41,653 bases of DNA from DATACN01 sp038215095. GTDB lineage: Bacteria > Actinomycetota > Thermoleophilia > Solirubrobacterales > Thermoleophilaceae. Shown here piece after piece: positions 8,177 through 15,674 of the stretch. A model generated the notes under the pieces. The model had not been told where the DNA came from. It saw only the letters and a program-made list of their open reading frames with translations, and did not search any database. The position numbers and the translations under genes are program-made. The stretch is taken from contig JBBQRG010000017.1 in NCBI GenBank assembly GCA_038215095.1, positions 1-41,653 on the forward strand, given 5' to 3'. Position 1 is the stretch's first letter, and each line of letters begins with the position of its first letter.

Positions 8177-8181
8177 CGGCG

Positions 8182-8243
8182 GCGCGCTCCTTAGCGCGCG
8201 TCCAGACCGGCGACGGAGAACGTAAGCGCGCTCCTTAGCGCGC
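8182..8243. repeat. Two identical hairpins in tandem between convergent genes
   Basis: The 18-base unit GCGCGCT-CCTT-AGCGCGC is a perfect 7-bp stem with a 4-base loop. It occurs at 8182-8199 and again, unchanged, at 8226-8243. The identity continues past the hairpin: over 31 bases the two copies differ at two positions. The pair fills the gap between the exported-protein gene (+) and leuB (-), so it may act as a bidirectional terminator, although no T-run follows. It could also be a copy of a dispersed palindromic repeat family. No third copy was noticed in this window. Confidence 0.7.
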
Positions 8244-8320
8244 GTCCGGGCCGGCGTGCTGCCCGCGGCCGCACGCCTCCCCTACGCGACCGCTGGCGGG
8301 ACGGCTTACGACTTGGCTGC

Positions 8321-9355
8321 CTAAAGGCCTGCCATGACGGCGCGCGTCGCCTCCTCGGTTGAGGCTGAACCGCCCAGGTCGGCCGTGCGCAGCCCGCCCT
8401 CGAGCGCGGCGTCCGTGGCCCGCTCCAGCGCGTCTGCCTCGGCCTCCATGCCGAGGCCGAAGCGCATCATCATCGCCAGCGAGCCGAACATGGCCAGCGG
8501 ATTCGCGGCGCCGCTCCCGGCGATGTCCGGCGCCGAGCCGTGCACGGGCTCGAACAGCCCGGGGCCGTCCCCCTCGCCCAGTGAGGCGCTCGGCAGCATT
8601 CCCAGCGAGCCGGTGAGCATCGCCGCCTCGTCGCTCAGGATGTCGCCGAACAGGTTCTCGGTGAGGATCACGTCGAAGTCCGCGGGCCGCGAGACGAGCT
8701 GCATCGCCGCGTTGTCCACGAGCAGGTGCTCGAACTCGGTCTCCGGGTGCTCGGCCGCCACGCGCCCGGCCACCTCGCGCCACAGCCGCGAGGTGTCGAG
8801 GATGTTCGCCTTGTCCACGCTCGTGACCTTGCGCCGCGCCAGCCGGAAGGCCACGCGCGAGATGCGCTCCACCTCAGCGTCGGTGTAGGTGCAGGTGTCG
8901 AAGGCGCTGTCTTCCGTGCGCCCGCGCTCGCCGAAGTAGATGCCGCCGGTGAGCTCGCGCACCACGAGCAGGTCGGTGCCCTCGATGCGCTCGCGCTTGA
9001 GCGGGCTCGCGTCCAGCAGCGCCGGGCTGGGCCGCACCGGGCGCAGGTTGGCGAACAGGCCGAGGCCCTTGCGCAGGCCCAACAGTCCCTGCTCGGGCCG
9101 CGGCGCGCCCGGGTCCGCGGCGGCCGCCTCGTCCCACTTCGGGCCGCCCACGGCGGCCAGCAGCACCGCGTCGGCCGAGCGGCATGCCTCCAGCACCTCG
9201 TCGGTGAGCGCGGTCCCGTTCGCGTCGATCGAGGCGCCGCCCATCAGGCGCTCGTCAAGCTCGAACTCGCCCAAGCGGCCGAGCACCTCCAGGGCCGCGG
9301 CCATGATCTCCGGCCCGATCCCATCTCCGGGCAGGGTCACGATGCGCGCGCTCAA
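8321..9355 (-). CDS. leuB: 3-Isopropylmalate dehydrogenase
   Basis: NAD-dependent oxidative decarboxylation of 3-isopropylmalate in leucine synthesis; it can also act on methylmalate in the citramalate route. The 344 residues carry LPGDGIGPEI at 8-17, the substrate-binding ELTGGIYFGERGR with its Arg, the Lys in VTSVDKANIL, DNAAMQLV and the metal-binding ENLFGDILSDEAAML, then EPVHGSAPDIAG for the adenine side. The start is a TTG overlapping the methyltransferase stop (TTGA), consistent with coupling in the leuC-leuD-methyltransferase-leuB chain. The gene ends the operon; beyond it lie the tandem hairpins. Isocitrate and tartrate dehydrogenases are relatives, but the leu context settles the call. 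Confidence 0.96.
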   Translation of the reverse strand: MSARIVTLPGDGIGPEIMAAALEVLGRLGEFELDERLMGGASIDANGTALTDEVLEACRSADAVLLAAVGGPKWDEAAAADPGAPRPEQGLLGLRKGLGLFANLRPVRPSPALLDASPLKRERIEGTDLLVVRELTGGIYFGERGRTEDSAFDTCTYTDAEVERISRVAFRLARRKVTSVDKANILDTSRLWREVAGRVAAEHPETEFEHLLVDNAAMQLVSRPADFDVILTENLFGDILSDEAAMLTGSLGMLPSASLGEGDGPGLFEPVHGSAPDIAGSGAANPLAMFGSLAMMMRFGLGMEAEADALERATDAALEGGLRTADLGGSASTEEATRAVMAGL

Positions 9356-10104
9356 GCGGGCCTCCTCGCGTCGATGTTGAGCCTCACGTAGTCGAGCTGG
9401 AACGGCTCGCCGCAGCGTGCCACGACCTCGCGCACGTAGTTGTCGCGCATTGCCTCCGGCAGCCGGTCGATATGGGGGCGCAGGCAGACCGTTCGCGCAA
9501 AGCTCTCAGGGTCATCCGGGCGCGTGGGGGCCGGCTCGAGCCAGGTCTTTACCTGGCCGAAGCCCGCGCGCTCCAGCCGCTCGGCGGTCTCCTCTGGCCC
9601 CGCGAAGTTCCAGGGGCCCTTCCAGCCCGCCAGATACTCCGCGTACGGATCCTCCTCGCCAAGCTCGCGGGCGATCACATGGAAGCGCTCCACGTTGCCC
9701 TCGCCGCCGCACTGGGCCACGAGCGGCGCGCCCGGCCGCAGCGCGGCGAACAGGGAGGCGAAGAGGCTCTCGTGGTCGAGGACCCAGTGGAACACGGCAT
9801 TCGAGAACGCGGCGTCGACCGCCTCGTCCAGCTTCAGCTCGGCCAGGTCCTGGCAGAGCACGGTGGCGCGCTCGCCAAGCGCCTCGCGCGCGAACTCGAC
9901 CATCGACGGCGCGGCGTCCACTGCCACCACGTGTCCCCGCGGCAGGCGCTCCAGCAGGAGTTCGGTCACGCGGCCTGAGCCGCAGCCCGCGTCGAGGACG
10001 GTCTCGTGACCCTCGAGCGGCAGCCGGGCGAGCACGCGCTGGGCCCACTCGGCCTGCGGGCCCGAGACCCGGTCGTAGGTGCTGGCGTCCCAGTCGGTGG
10101 TCAC
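9352..10104 (-). CDS. SAM-dependent methyltransferase, trans-aconitate methyltransferase-like
   Basis: Class I methyltransferase of 250 residues. The N-terminus WDASTYDRVSGPQAEWAQ and overall pattern resemble Tam, which methylates a carboxyl of trans-aconitate. Motif I is VLDAGCGSGRVTELL at 36-50, followed by VVAVDAAPSMV (acidic end of strand two) and DAAFSNAVFHWVLD (motif IV). The C-terminal half, with GWKGPWNFAGPEET and NYVREVVARCGEP, is also Tam-like. It starts at GTG one base inside the leuD stop and ends in a TTGA overlap with leuB, so it is translated as part of the leucine operon. Known family members act on aconitate, and the yeast homologue also on 3-isopropylmalate, the substrate of the neighbouring enzymes. 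Its real substrate is unknown. Confidence 0.8.
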   Translation of the reverse strand: MTTDWDASTYDRVSGPQAEWAQRVLARLPLEGHETVLDAGCGSGRVTELLLERLPRGHVVAVDAAPSMVEFAREALGERATVLCQDLAELKLDEAVDAAFSNAVFHWVLDHESLFASLFAALRPGAPLVAQCGGEGNVERFHVIARELGEEDPYAEYLAGWKGPWNFAGPEETAERLERAGFGQVKTWLEPAPTRPDDPESFARTVCLRPHIDRLPEAMRDNYVREVVARCGEPFQLDYVRLNIDARRPA

Positions 10105-10664
10105 TACACGCTCGTGGTGACCGGCCCGCTGCGCTCGCGCTCTGCCTCGTAGCGGTCGATCGCGTCCTGTTGCAGCAGCGCCGCGCCGATGTCGTCGAGG
10201 CCCTCGAGCAGGCGGCGCCTGATCTCGGGGTCGATCTCGAACGAGGCGCTGCGGCCGTCGAAGCGCACCTCCTGCGCCTCCAGGTCGATCTCGGCCTCGG
10301 TCGCGTCCATCAGGGCCTCGACCTCGTCTTCGGCAAGCGGTACCGGAAGCAGCCCGACCTTGGTGCAGTTCGAGTAGAAGATGTCGGCGAAGCTGGGCGC
10401 CACGATCGCCTTGAAGCCGAAGTCCTCGAGCGCCCAGGGGGCGTGCTCACGCGAGGAGCCGCAGCCGAAGTTGCGGCCGGTCACCAGGATCGGGTTCGCG
10501 TCGAGGTCCCAGCCCGGCTCCTTGGCCCAGTCGTAGAACAGGAACTCGCCGAAGCCCGTGCGCTCGACCCGCTTGAGGAACTGCTTGGGGATGATCTGGT
10601 CGGTGTCCACGTCGGAGCGCCGGAGCACCGAAATCGGGCCCTTGATCAGCGTCACCTTGTCCAC
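10104..10664 (-). CDS. leuD: 3-Isopropylmalate dehydratase small subunit
   Basis: Swivel-domain partner of LeuC; together they isomerise 2- to 3-isopropylmalate and, in the citramalate route, citramalate to methylmalate. The 186 residues contain RSDVDTDQIIPKQFL near the start, the substrate-loop signature GRNFGCGSSREHAPWAL, and GFKAIVAPSFADIFYSN. Two GTG codons are possible starts. I choose 10664 because AGGAG lies six bases ahead of it; the second, at 10655, would make a GTGA overlap with the leuC stop but has its Shine-Dalgarno too far away. The chosen start overlaps leuC by 13 bases, ensuring coupled expression of the two subunits. The following methyltransferase starts on the last base of its stop. 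Confidence 0.95.
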   Translation of the reverse strand: MDKVTLIKGPISVLRRSDVDTDQIIPKQFLKRVERTGFGEFLFYDWAKEPGWDLDANPILVTGRNFGCGSSREHAPWALEDFGFKAIVAPSFADIFYSNCTKVGLLPVPLAEDEVEALMDATEAEIDLEAQEVRFDGRSASFEIDPEIRRRLLEGLDDIGAALLQQDAIDRYEAERERSGPVTTSV

Positions 10665-12055
10665 TGCCAGCTCCTGATGTCGACGAAGTGACCCTCGATG
10701 GCCGCCGCAGCAGCCATTTTCGGGCTGACCAGGTGCGTTCGTCCGCCTCGGCCCTGGCGGCCTTCGAAGTTTCGGTTTGAGGTGGAGGCGCAGCGCTCCC
10801 CGGGCTGCAGGATGTCCGGGTTCATGCCCAGGCACATCGAGCAGCCCGCTGAGCGCCACTCGAAGCCGGCCTTCGAGAAGACCTCGTCCAGCCCCTCGGC
10901 CTCGGCCTCGGCCTTCACCTGCTGGGAGCCCGGCACCACCATCGCGTGCACGCTCGGGCTGACCTTCGACCCCTTCACCAGCTCCGCCGCCTCGCGCAGG
11001 TCGCCGATGCGCGAGTTGGTGCACGAGCCGATGAAGACTCGGTCCAGCTCGATCTCCTGCATCGGCGTGCCCGCCTCGAGCGCCATGTACTCGAGCGCGC
11101 GCTCATCGCCCTCGCTGCGCGGTTCGGGCACCGAGCCGGTCACGTCGGTGACCATGGCGGGCGTCGTGCCCCAGGTGACCTGGGGCGACAGCTCGCCGGC
11201 GTCGATCGTGACGTCCCTGTCGAAGAGAGATCGTGCGCTCACAGGCACCGCCTGTTCGCTAACGGCCGCGTCGTAGTCGGTGACCAACTCGCGCCACTCG
11301 TCCAGCGGCAGCGGGTCGGGCGCGCCGGCCCTGCCCTCGACCCATTCGAAGGTGGTGTCGTCGGGGGCGATCATCCCGGCCCGGCCGCCGGCCTCGATCG
11401 TCATGTTGCAGACGGTCATGCGGCCCTCCATCGAGAGCGCCTCGATCGGCGGGCCGGCGTACTCGATCACGTGGCCCACGCCGCCGTCCACGCCGATGCG
11501 GCCGATCGTGCCGAGGATCAGGTCCTTCGCGCTCACGCCGAAGCCCAGCTCGCCCTCGTAGAGGATGCGCATCGAGCGCGGCTTGCGCTGCTGCAGGGTC
11601 TGCGTGGCCAGCACGTGCTCGACCTCGCTGGTGCCGATGCCGAAGGCCAGCGCCCCGAAGGCGCCGTGGGTGGAGGTGTGGGAGTCGCCGCACACGATGG
11701 TCATGCCAGGCTGGGTCACGCCCAGCTCGGGGCCGATCACATGCACGATGCCCTGGGCGCTCGAGCCGATCGAGTAGATCGGCACGCCGAACTCCTCGCA
11801 GTTGTTCTCGAGCGTCTCGACCTGCACGCGCGAGAGGTGGTCGGCGATCTGCCGCGCCGTCGTGGAGCCGTCGGTAGGCACGTTGTGATCGGCGGTCGCG
11901 AGCGTGCGGTCGGGGCGGCGCACCGGCCGCCCCGCAAGCCGCAGCGACTCGAAGGCCTGCGGCGAGGTGACCTCGTGCACCAGGTGGAGGTCCACGTAGA
12001 GCAGGGCGTCGGCGACCTCGTGGCGCGCCCAAATCTTGTCGAACAGACTTGGCAT
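10652..12055 (-). CDS. leuC: 3-Isopropylmalate dehydratase large subunit
   Basis: Aconitase-fold [4Fe-4S] subunit of isopropylmalate isomerase. The 467 residues have the three cluster cysteines: Cys345 in FIGSCTNSRI, then Cys405 and Cys408 in AGCSMCLGMNP. TADHNVPTDGS near 54 and VCGDSHTSTHGAFG near 121 belong to the substrate site, and GERCASTSNRNFEGRQG closes it. The length matches bacterial LeuC, not the shorter archaeal and HacA type. The ATG follows the stop of the XRE-cupin regulator without a spacer (TAG-ATG), so regulator and enzyme are coupled. leuD begins inside its 3' end. Confidence 0.97.
   Translation of the reverse strand: MPSLFDKIWARHEVADALLYVDLHLVHEVTSPQAFESLRLAGRPVRRPDRTLATADHNVPTDGSTTARQIADHLSRVQVETLENNCEEFGVPIYSIGSSAQGIVHVIGPELGVTQPGMTIVCGDSHTSTHGAFGALAFGIGTSEVEHVLATQTLQQRKPRSMRILYEGELGFGVSAKDLILGTIGRIGVDGGVGHVIEYAGPPIEALSMEGRMTVCNMTIEAGGRAGMIAPDDTTFEWVEGRAGAPDPLPLDEWRELVTDYDAAVSEQAVPVSARSLFDRDVTIDAGELSPQVTWGTTPAMVTDVTGSVPEPRSEGDERALEYMALEAGTPMQEIELDRVFIGSCTNSRIGDLREAAELVKGSKVSPSVHAMVVPGSQQVKAEAEAEGLDEVFSKAGFEWRSAGCSMCLGMNPDILQPGERCASTSNRNFEGRQGRGGRTHLVSPKMAAAAAIEGHFVDIRSWQWTR
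10671..10675 (-). promoter_or_regulatory. Ribosome binding site of leuD (AGGAG), inside leuC
   Basis: AGGAG read on the minus strand, six bases before GTG 10664. It lies within the last codons of leuC and decides between the two candidate leuD starts. Confidence 0.6.
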
Positions 12056-12643
12056 CTAGCTCCTTCGCAGGCCGGCCGCGATAACCGCGTGGAAGCGGGC
12101 GGCGTCCGGGCCGGGGTTCTCGAAGTGGTGGGGCAGGTCGGCGTCGAAGGTCACGGCGTCGCCCTGCGCGAGCTCGTGGCCCACGCCCGCGCACACCAGG
12201 CGCAGCCTGCCCTCCAGCACGACCGCGGTCTCGCGGGCGCCAGCCTCGTGCATCGGCGGGTCGTCGGGGCCGCCCGTGGCGGCGCCGGGCTGCAACTCGT
12301 GGAAGGACACCTCGGCGCGCTGGCCGGGATGCGTCGGAGTGAGCACCTCCCAGCGGTGGCCGCGCTGGCGCGCCCCGCCCTTCAGGCGCCCGGAGGCGCG
12401 CACCACGGTCACGCCGTCGCCCTCGTCAAGGCGCAGGAGCTGCGACAGGGTCAGGTCCAGGCCGCCTGCGATGCGGCCGGCCACCGCAAGGGTTGGGCTG
12501 GTCTCGCCGCGCTCGACCTGGGACAGCATCGGGGCCGACACGCCGCTGCGAAGCGCCAGCTCGCGCAGCGACAGGTCCATGCCCTCGCGAAGGGCGCGCA
12601 CGCGGGGCCCGAAAGCCGGTTCCTGTGCAACGGCTACCGCCAT
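12056..12643 (-). CDS. XRE-family transcription regulator with C-terminal cupin domain
   Basis: Small-molecule-responsive DNA-binding protein of 195 residues. Residues about 13-68 are a helix-turn-helix of the Cro/CI type (RVRALREGMDLSLRELALRSGVSAPMLSQVERGETSPTL, quoted only by its ends here: RVRALRE to GETSPTL). Residues about 105-190 form a cupin barrel (FHELQPGAATGG, AVVLEGRLRLV, GDAVTFDADLPHHFENPG) that would sense a ligand. The PHHF histidines could hold a metal. The ATG at 12643 follows a perfect 18-bp palindrome by seven bases, and the stop abuts leuC, so autoregulation together with control of leuCD-methyltransferase-leuB is the natural reading. Ligand candidates are leucine-pathway acids, but that is inference; many XRE-cupin proteins control other metabolism. 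Confidence 0.88.
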   Translation of the reverse strand: MAVAVAQEPAFGPRVRALREGMDLSLRELALRSGVSAPMLSQVERGETSPTLAVAGRIAGGLDLTLSQLLRLDEGDGVTVVRASGRLKGGARQRGHRWEVLTPTHPGQRAEVSFHELQPGAATGGPDDPPMHEAGARETAVVLEGRLRLVCAGVGHELAQGDAVTFDADLPHHFENPGPDAARFHAVIAAGLRRS

Positions 12644-12650
12644 CGAGCGC

Positions 12651-12668
12651 CGTACGTTATCACGTACG
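12651..12668. promoter_or_regulatory. Perfect interrupted palindrome, probable operator of the XRE-cupin regulator
   Basis: CGTACGT-TATC-ACGTACG: both 7-base arms match exactly, with a 4-base centre. Read on the minus strand it ends seven bases before the regulator's ATG. The centre reads GATA and together with the next bases gives GATAAC, which could be a -10 box, so a bound dimer would block the polymerase. The short 38-base gap between the SDR stop and the regulator start contains almost nothing else. Confidence 0.6.
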
Positions 12669-12681
12669 TTTGTATGCTGAT

Positions 12682-13431
12682 CTACAGCTCGCCGACGGGG
12701 CGCACGAGCAGCTCGTTCAGCCCAACGTGGGCCGGCTGCTGGACCGCCCAGGCGATGGTTCCCGCAACGTCCTCGGCGGTCAGCGGCTTGCCGATTCGCT
12801 CGGCGGAGCGCGCGATGGCCTGGCGTACGGCGGGATGCGTGTTGTGGCCCTGCAGCTCGGTGTCCACCATCCCCGGCTCCACGCAGATCACGCGGATGCC
12901 GTGGTGTAGGACCTCCTGGCGAAGCGCCTCGCTGAAGCCGGTGACTCCGAACTTCGTGAGGTTGTAGACCGCGGCGCCGGCTCCGGCGCGCCGGCCGGCC
13001 ACGGAGGACACGTTCACCACGTCCCCCCGCCCCTTCGCGCGCATCAGCGGCAGCGCGGCGTGGGTGCAGTACAGGAGCCCGAGCACGTTCACGTCGACCA
13101 TCCGCCGCCACTCGCCGGTGTCGGCGTCCTCGACCGGCCCCAGCAGCATCAATCCGGCGTTGTTCACGAGGATGTCGAGCCCGCCGAGCTGCTGGTTCGC
13201 GCCCTCCACGAAGCCGCGCGCCTGACCCTCGTCGGTCACGTCGAGCTCGAACGCCGCGGCGCGGCCGCCCTCCGACTCGATCTGCCCCACCAGCTCGTCG
13301 AGCCGCTCCTTGCGCCTGGCCCCGACCGCTACCGCTGCGCCGGCTCGCGCGAGCTCAATCGCGGTCGCCGCGCCAATGCCCGAAGAGGCCCCGGTGACCG
13401 CCGCCACGCGTCCCTCGAGCGCACCAGCCAT
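12682..13431 (-). CDS. Short-chain dehydrogenase/reductase (classical SDR)
   Basis: NAD(P)-dependent oxidoreductase of 249 residues with unknown substrate. All classical SDR marks are present: TGASSGIG (cofactor glycine loop) near 14-21, the ARRKER stretch whose arginines favour NADP, LDVTD near 63, NNAGLMLLG near 90, the catalytic Ser in NVSSVAG, and YNLTK with the catalytic Tyr and Lys. VEPGMVDTEL follows, as in YdfG-like 3-hydroxy-acid dehydrogenases. It lies 12 bases after the PucR gene and 38 bases before the XRE regulator on the same strand, and may belong to the same transcript or end an upstream one. A role on branched hydroxy acids would fit the context but is only a guess. Confidence 0.9.
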   Translation of the reverse strand: MAGALEGRVAAVTGASSGIGAATAIELARAGAAVAVGARRKERLDELVGQIESEGGRAAAFELDVTDEGQARGFVEGANQQLGGLDILVNNAGLMLLGPVEDADTGEWRRMVDVNVLGLLYCTHAALPLMRAKGRGDVVNVSSVAGRRAGAGAAVYNLTKFGVTGFSEALRQEVLHHGIRVICVEPGMVDTELQGHNTHPAVRQAIARSAERIGKPLTAEDVAGTIAWAVQQPAHVGLNELLVRPVGEL

Positions 13432-13443
13432 CGCAACACGATG

Positions 13444-14640
13444 CTACCCCCCGTGTGAAGGACGGGCCGCGCGCAGGGCCAGCTCCAGCTCGAAGCGGGC
13501 GTCGGGGTCCTCGAGGGTATCGCCGAACAGCTCGCGCAGCCGGTTCAGGCGGTAGCGCACGGTCTGCGGGTGCACGTGCAGGGCCCGCGCCACCTCCTCG
13601 GTGCGCCCGCGATGGCGCAGCCACGCGTCGAGGGTGGCCGTCAGTCGGGCTCGCGAAAGCTCGGTCTCCTCGGCGAGCGGGCGGAGCGCGTCGGCCGCGA
13701 GGTCGCCGCTGAGGCGCCGGTCGGAGTCGAGCAGGATCGCGACGCGGTGGCGGTCGGCCACCACGAGGTCCCCGTCCCCGGGCGCCGGCAGGCGGAGGGC
13801 CGCGGCGGCGCGCGCGAAGCTCACGCGGGCGTCGCGCCAGCCCACGGCCGGGCCGAGCGCGGCGCGCCTGCCCTCCAGCGCCGGCTCCAGGCGCGAACCC
13901 CTCCCCGGGGCCGCCGGGTCGGGCACGAGCAGGCACACGAGCGGGGGCGGGCCGGCGGCCCGGGCGACGAGCACCTCGGAGCCCAGGCGCGCCGCCAGGC
14001 GGTCGGCCGGCTCGTCGCCCTCCAGGGCCAGCGCCGCAAGCGCTCGCGGCAGCGCCCAGCCCGCGTCGGCCGCAGCGGCCTCGACGGCCGAGCGGTCGGC
14101 CGGCGGCTCCTGCAGCAACAGGCCCGCCAGGCGACGGCGGCGGCGCTGGAGCTCGCCCGCCGTGGCGGCCTGCTCGCGGGCGTAGCCCTCGATCGAGTCA
14201 CCGGAGAGCTCGTCGATGTACGCGAAGATCGCCTCCGCGAGCACGTAGAGGGTGTGTGGCTCGATGCCCTCGCGCTCGCCCGCGGCCACCAGGCGGCGCC
14301 AGGCGACGCGGGCTCCCAGGCGGTAGGCCGCGAGCAGCGCCTCGAGGCTGCGCCCGGCCCGCATCTCGCCGCGGCCGAGCCCGACGTAGACGGCGCGGCC
14401 GGCGCTGCGGTCGAACTCGGGGTCCTCTATCAGCTCCATGAACTGGCCCAGGCCCTCCTCCACCCCGCGCCGCAGGCCCTCGCCGAAGGGGCCCTCCAGC
14501 GGGCGCGCGTAGTCCGGCACGCCATGGCTGATCGCCGCGATGATGTCGTCGGCGAGGCCCGGCAGCTCCGGCCGCAGGGCCGTGGCCACCTCGCGCGGAA
14601 GCGACTCCCAGGGGCGCTCGGCGAGCGTAACGCTGCTCAT
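13444..14640 (-). CDS. PucR/CdaR-family transcription regulator
   Basis: Transcription regulator of 398 residues. The C-terminal 60 residues hold the PucR-type helix-turn-helix (TLDAWLRHRGRTEEVA, then LHVHPQTVRYRLNRL). The middle (about 165-320) is a GGDEF-like or CdaR-type sensor segment with RLEPALEGRRAALGPAVGWRD. The N-terminal region (about 20-150) is all-helical, with SHGVPDYARPLEG and YRLGARVAWRRLV, as in many actinobacterial PucR proteins that lack the PucR_1 domain. It diverges from the desaturase gene across 84 bases that contain a short inverted repeat, and lies upstream of the SDR. Control of the desaturase, the SDR, or both is plausible. Confidence 0.85.
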   Translation of the reverse strand: MSSVTLAERPWESLPREVATALRPELPGLADDIIAAISHGVPDYARPLEGPFGEGLRRGVEEGLGQFMELIEDPEFDRSAGRAVYVGLGRGEMRAGRSLEALLAAYRLGARVAWRRLVAAGEREGIEPHTLYVLAEAIFAYIDELSGDSIEGYAREQAATAGELQRRRRRLAGLLLQEPPADRSAVEAAAADAGWALPRALAALALEGDEPADRLAARLGSEVLVARAAGPPPLVCLLVPDPAAPGRGSRLEPALEGRRAALGPAVGWRDARVSFARAAAALRLPAPGDGDLVVADRHRVAILLDSDRRLSGDLAADALRPLAEETELSRARLTATLDAWLRHRGRTEEVARALHVHPQTVRYRLNRLRELFGDTLEDPDARFELELALRAARPSHGG

Positions 14641-14668
14641 ATTGTGGGAAACCTACAAGATCGGCCCG

Positions 14669-14682
14669 TCGCTTCGTAGCGA
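14669..14682. promoter_or_regulatory. Short inverted repeat between PucR regulator and desaturase
   Basis: TCGCT-TCGT-AGCGA: a perfect 5-bp inverted repeat with a 4-base centre, midway in the 84-base divergent region. A TAGCTTATA stretch lies just before the desaturase ATG and may be its -10 region. The repeat is short enough to be chance; operator function for PucR is a guess. Confidence 0.25.
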
Positions 14683-14724
14683 TCAGGCTGAAATAGAGCG
14701 GCTTTCACTGGGTAGCTTATAGGC

Positions 14725-15630
14725 ATGACAAGAGCGCACCGCAACGTGAACATCGCCGCCGTGATCGTCCCCTTCATCGCCTTCATCGCGGCCATACCGC
14801 TGCTCTGGAACAGCGTCGTCGGCTGGAGCGACCTCCTGATCTTCGCCGTGATCTACCCGCTCACGGCGCTCAGCATCACGATCGGCTTCCACCGAATGCT
14901 CACCCACCGCGCGTTCGAGACCTACCGCCCGATCAAGTACCTGCTCGCCGTGCTCGGCTCGATGGCCGTGCAGGGCGACGTGATCTCCTGGGTGTCCGAC
15001 CACCGCAAGCACCACGCCTTCACCGACGAGGAGGGCGACCCGCACAGCCCGCACGTCGGCCACGGCGAGGGCGCCCTGGCCGGACTGCGCGGCCTCTTCC
15101 ACGCGCACGTGGGCTGGCTGTTCCTGCACCACTCGGGTGCGGAGGCCAAGCGCTTCTCGCCCGACCTGCTCGAGGACCGCGGCATGCGCAAGATCAGCAA
15201 GAACTTCATCCCGCTCGTGCTGCTGAGCCTGCTCTTGCCCTTCGCCCTGGGCTTCCTGCTCACCGGCGAGCTCCGCGGCGCGCTCACAGGGCTGCTGTGG
15301 GGTGGGCTCGTGCGCATCTTCATGGTCCATCACGTGACCTGGAGCATCAACTCGATCTGCCACTACTTCGGCCGGCGCCGCTTCGAGACCGACGACGAGT
15401 CCACCAACGTCGCATGGCTCTCGCTGTTCTCGTTCGGCGAGTCCTGGCACCACAACCACCACGCCTTCCCGCGCTCGGCCACGCACGGCCTGCGCTGGTA
15501 CGAGCTCGACGTGTCGGGCATGATCATCCGCGCGATGCAGCGCGTCGGCCTGGCCTGGAACGTCGTGCGCATCACGCCGGAGCGCCAGCAGGAGAAGCTC
15601 GCGCAGCCGAAGGTCTCGCAGCTCGCCTAG
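14725..15630 (+). CDS. Membrane fatty-acid (acyl-CoA/acyl-lipid delta-9 type) desaturase
   Basis: Di-iron membrane desaturase that introduces a cis double bond into acyl chains and so adjusts membrane fluidity. The 301 residues show the three histidine boxes in proper order: HRMLTH near 56, DHRKHH near 92 and WHHNHHAFP near 240, with the extra His/Asn in HHVTWSINSICH. Hydrophobic segments at about 10-28, 33-52, 73-90, 160-180 and 185-205 bracket the boxes. Size and box pattern match the bacterial acyl-CoA desaturase (DesC/OLE1-like) group rather than the plant soluble type. It is transcribed alone, divergent from a PucR regulator, and followed by a strong hairpin. Confidence 0.93.
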   Translation: MTRAHRNVNIAAVIVPFIAFIAAIPLLWNSVVGWSDLLIFAVIYPLTALSITIGFHRMLTHRAFETYRPIKYLLAVLGSMAVQGDVISWVSDHRKHHAFTDEEGDPHSPHVGHGEGALAGLRGLFHAHVGWLFLHHSGAEAKRFSPDLLEDRGMRKISKNFIPLVLLSLLLPFALGFLLTGELRGALTGLLWGGLVRIFMVHHVTWSINSICHYFGRRRFETDDESTNVAWLSLFSFGESWHHNHHAFPRSATHGLRWYELDVSGMIIRAMQRVGLAWNVVRITPERQQEKLAQPKVSQLA

Positions 15631-15648
15631 CTTGTACACGGACGGTGC

Positions 15649-15669
15649 GCACCCGGCCGAGCCGGGTGC
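15649..15669. terminator. Bidirectional terminator-like hairpin
   Basis: A perfect 9-bp stem, GCACCCGGC pairing with GCCGGGTGC around a CGA loop, centred in the 44 bases between the convergent desaturase and dehydrogenase genes. There is only a short TTCC after it on the plus strand, so it is an intrinsic terminator without a full T-run, as is frequent in GC-rich actinobacteria. Confidence 0.7.
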
Positions 15670-15674
15670 TTCCG

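Noticed and set aside
9352..10104. The methyltransferase as the menaquinone C-methyltransferase MenG/UbiE
   Set aside because: The sequence pattern is Tam-like, lacks UbiE-type signature segments, and the gene is locked in the leucine operon.
10946..12967. Very long plus-strand open frame opposite leuC and the regulator
   Set aside because: It is antisense to leuC and the XRE-cupin gene, has no recognisable motif and a composition (Ala/Arg/His/Gly) typical of shadow frames in GC-rich DNA.
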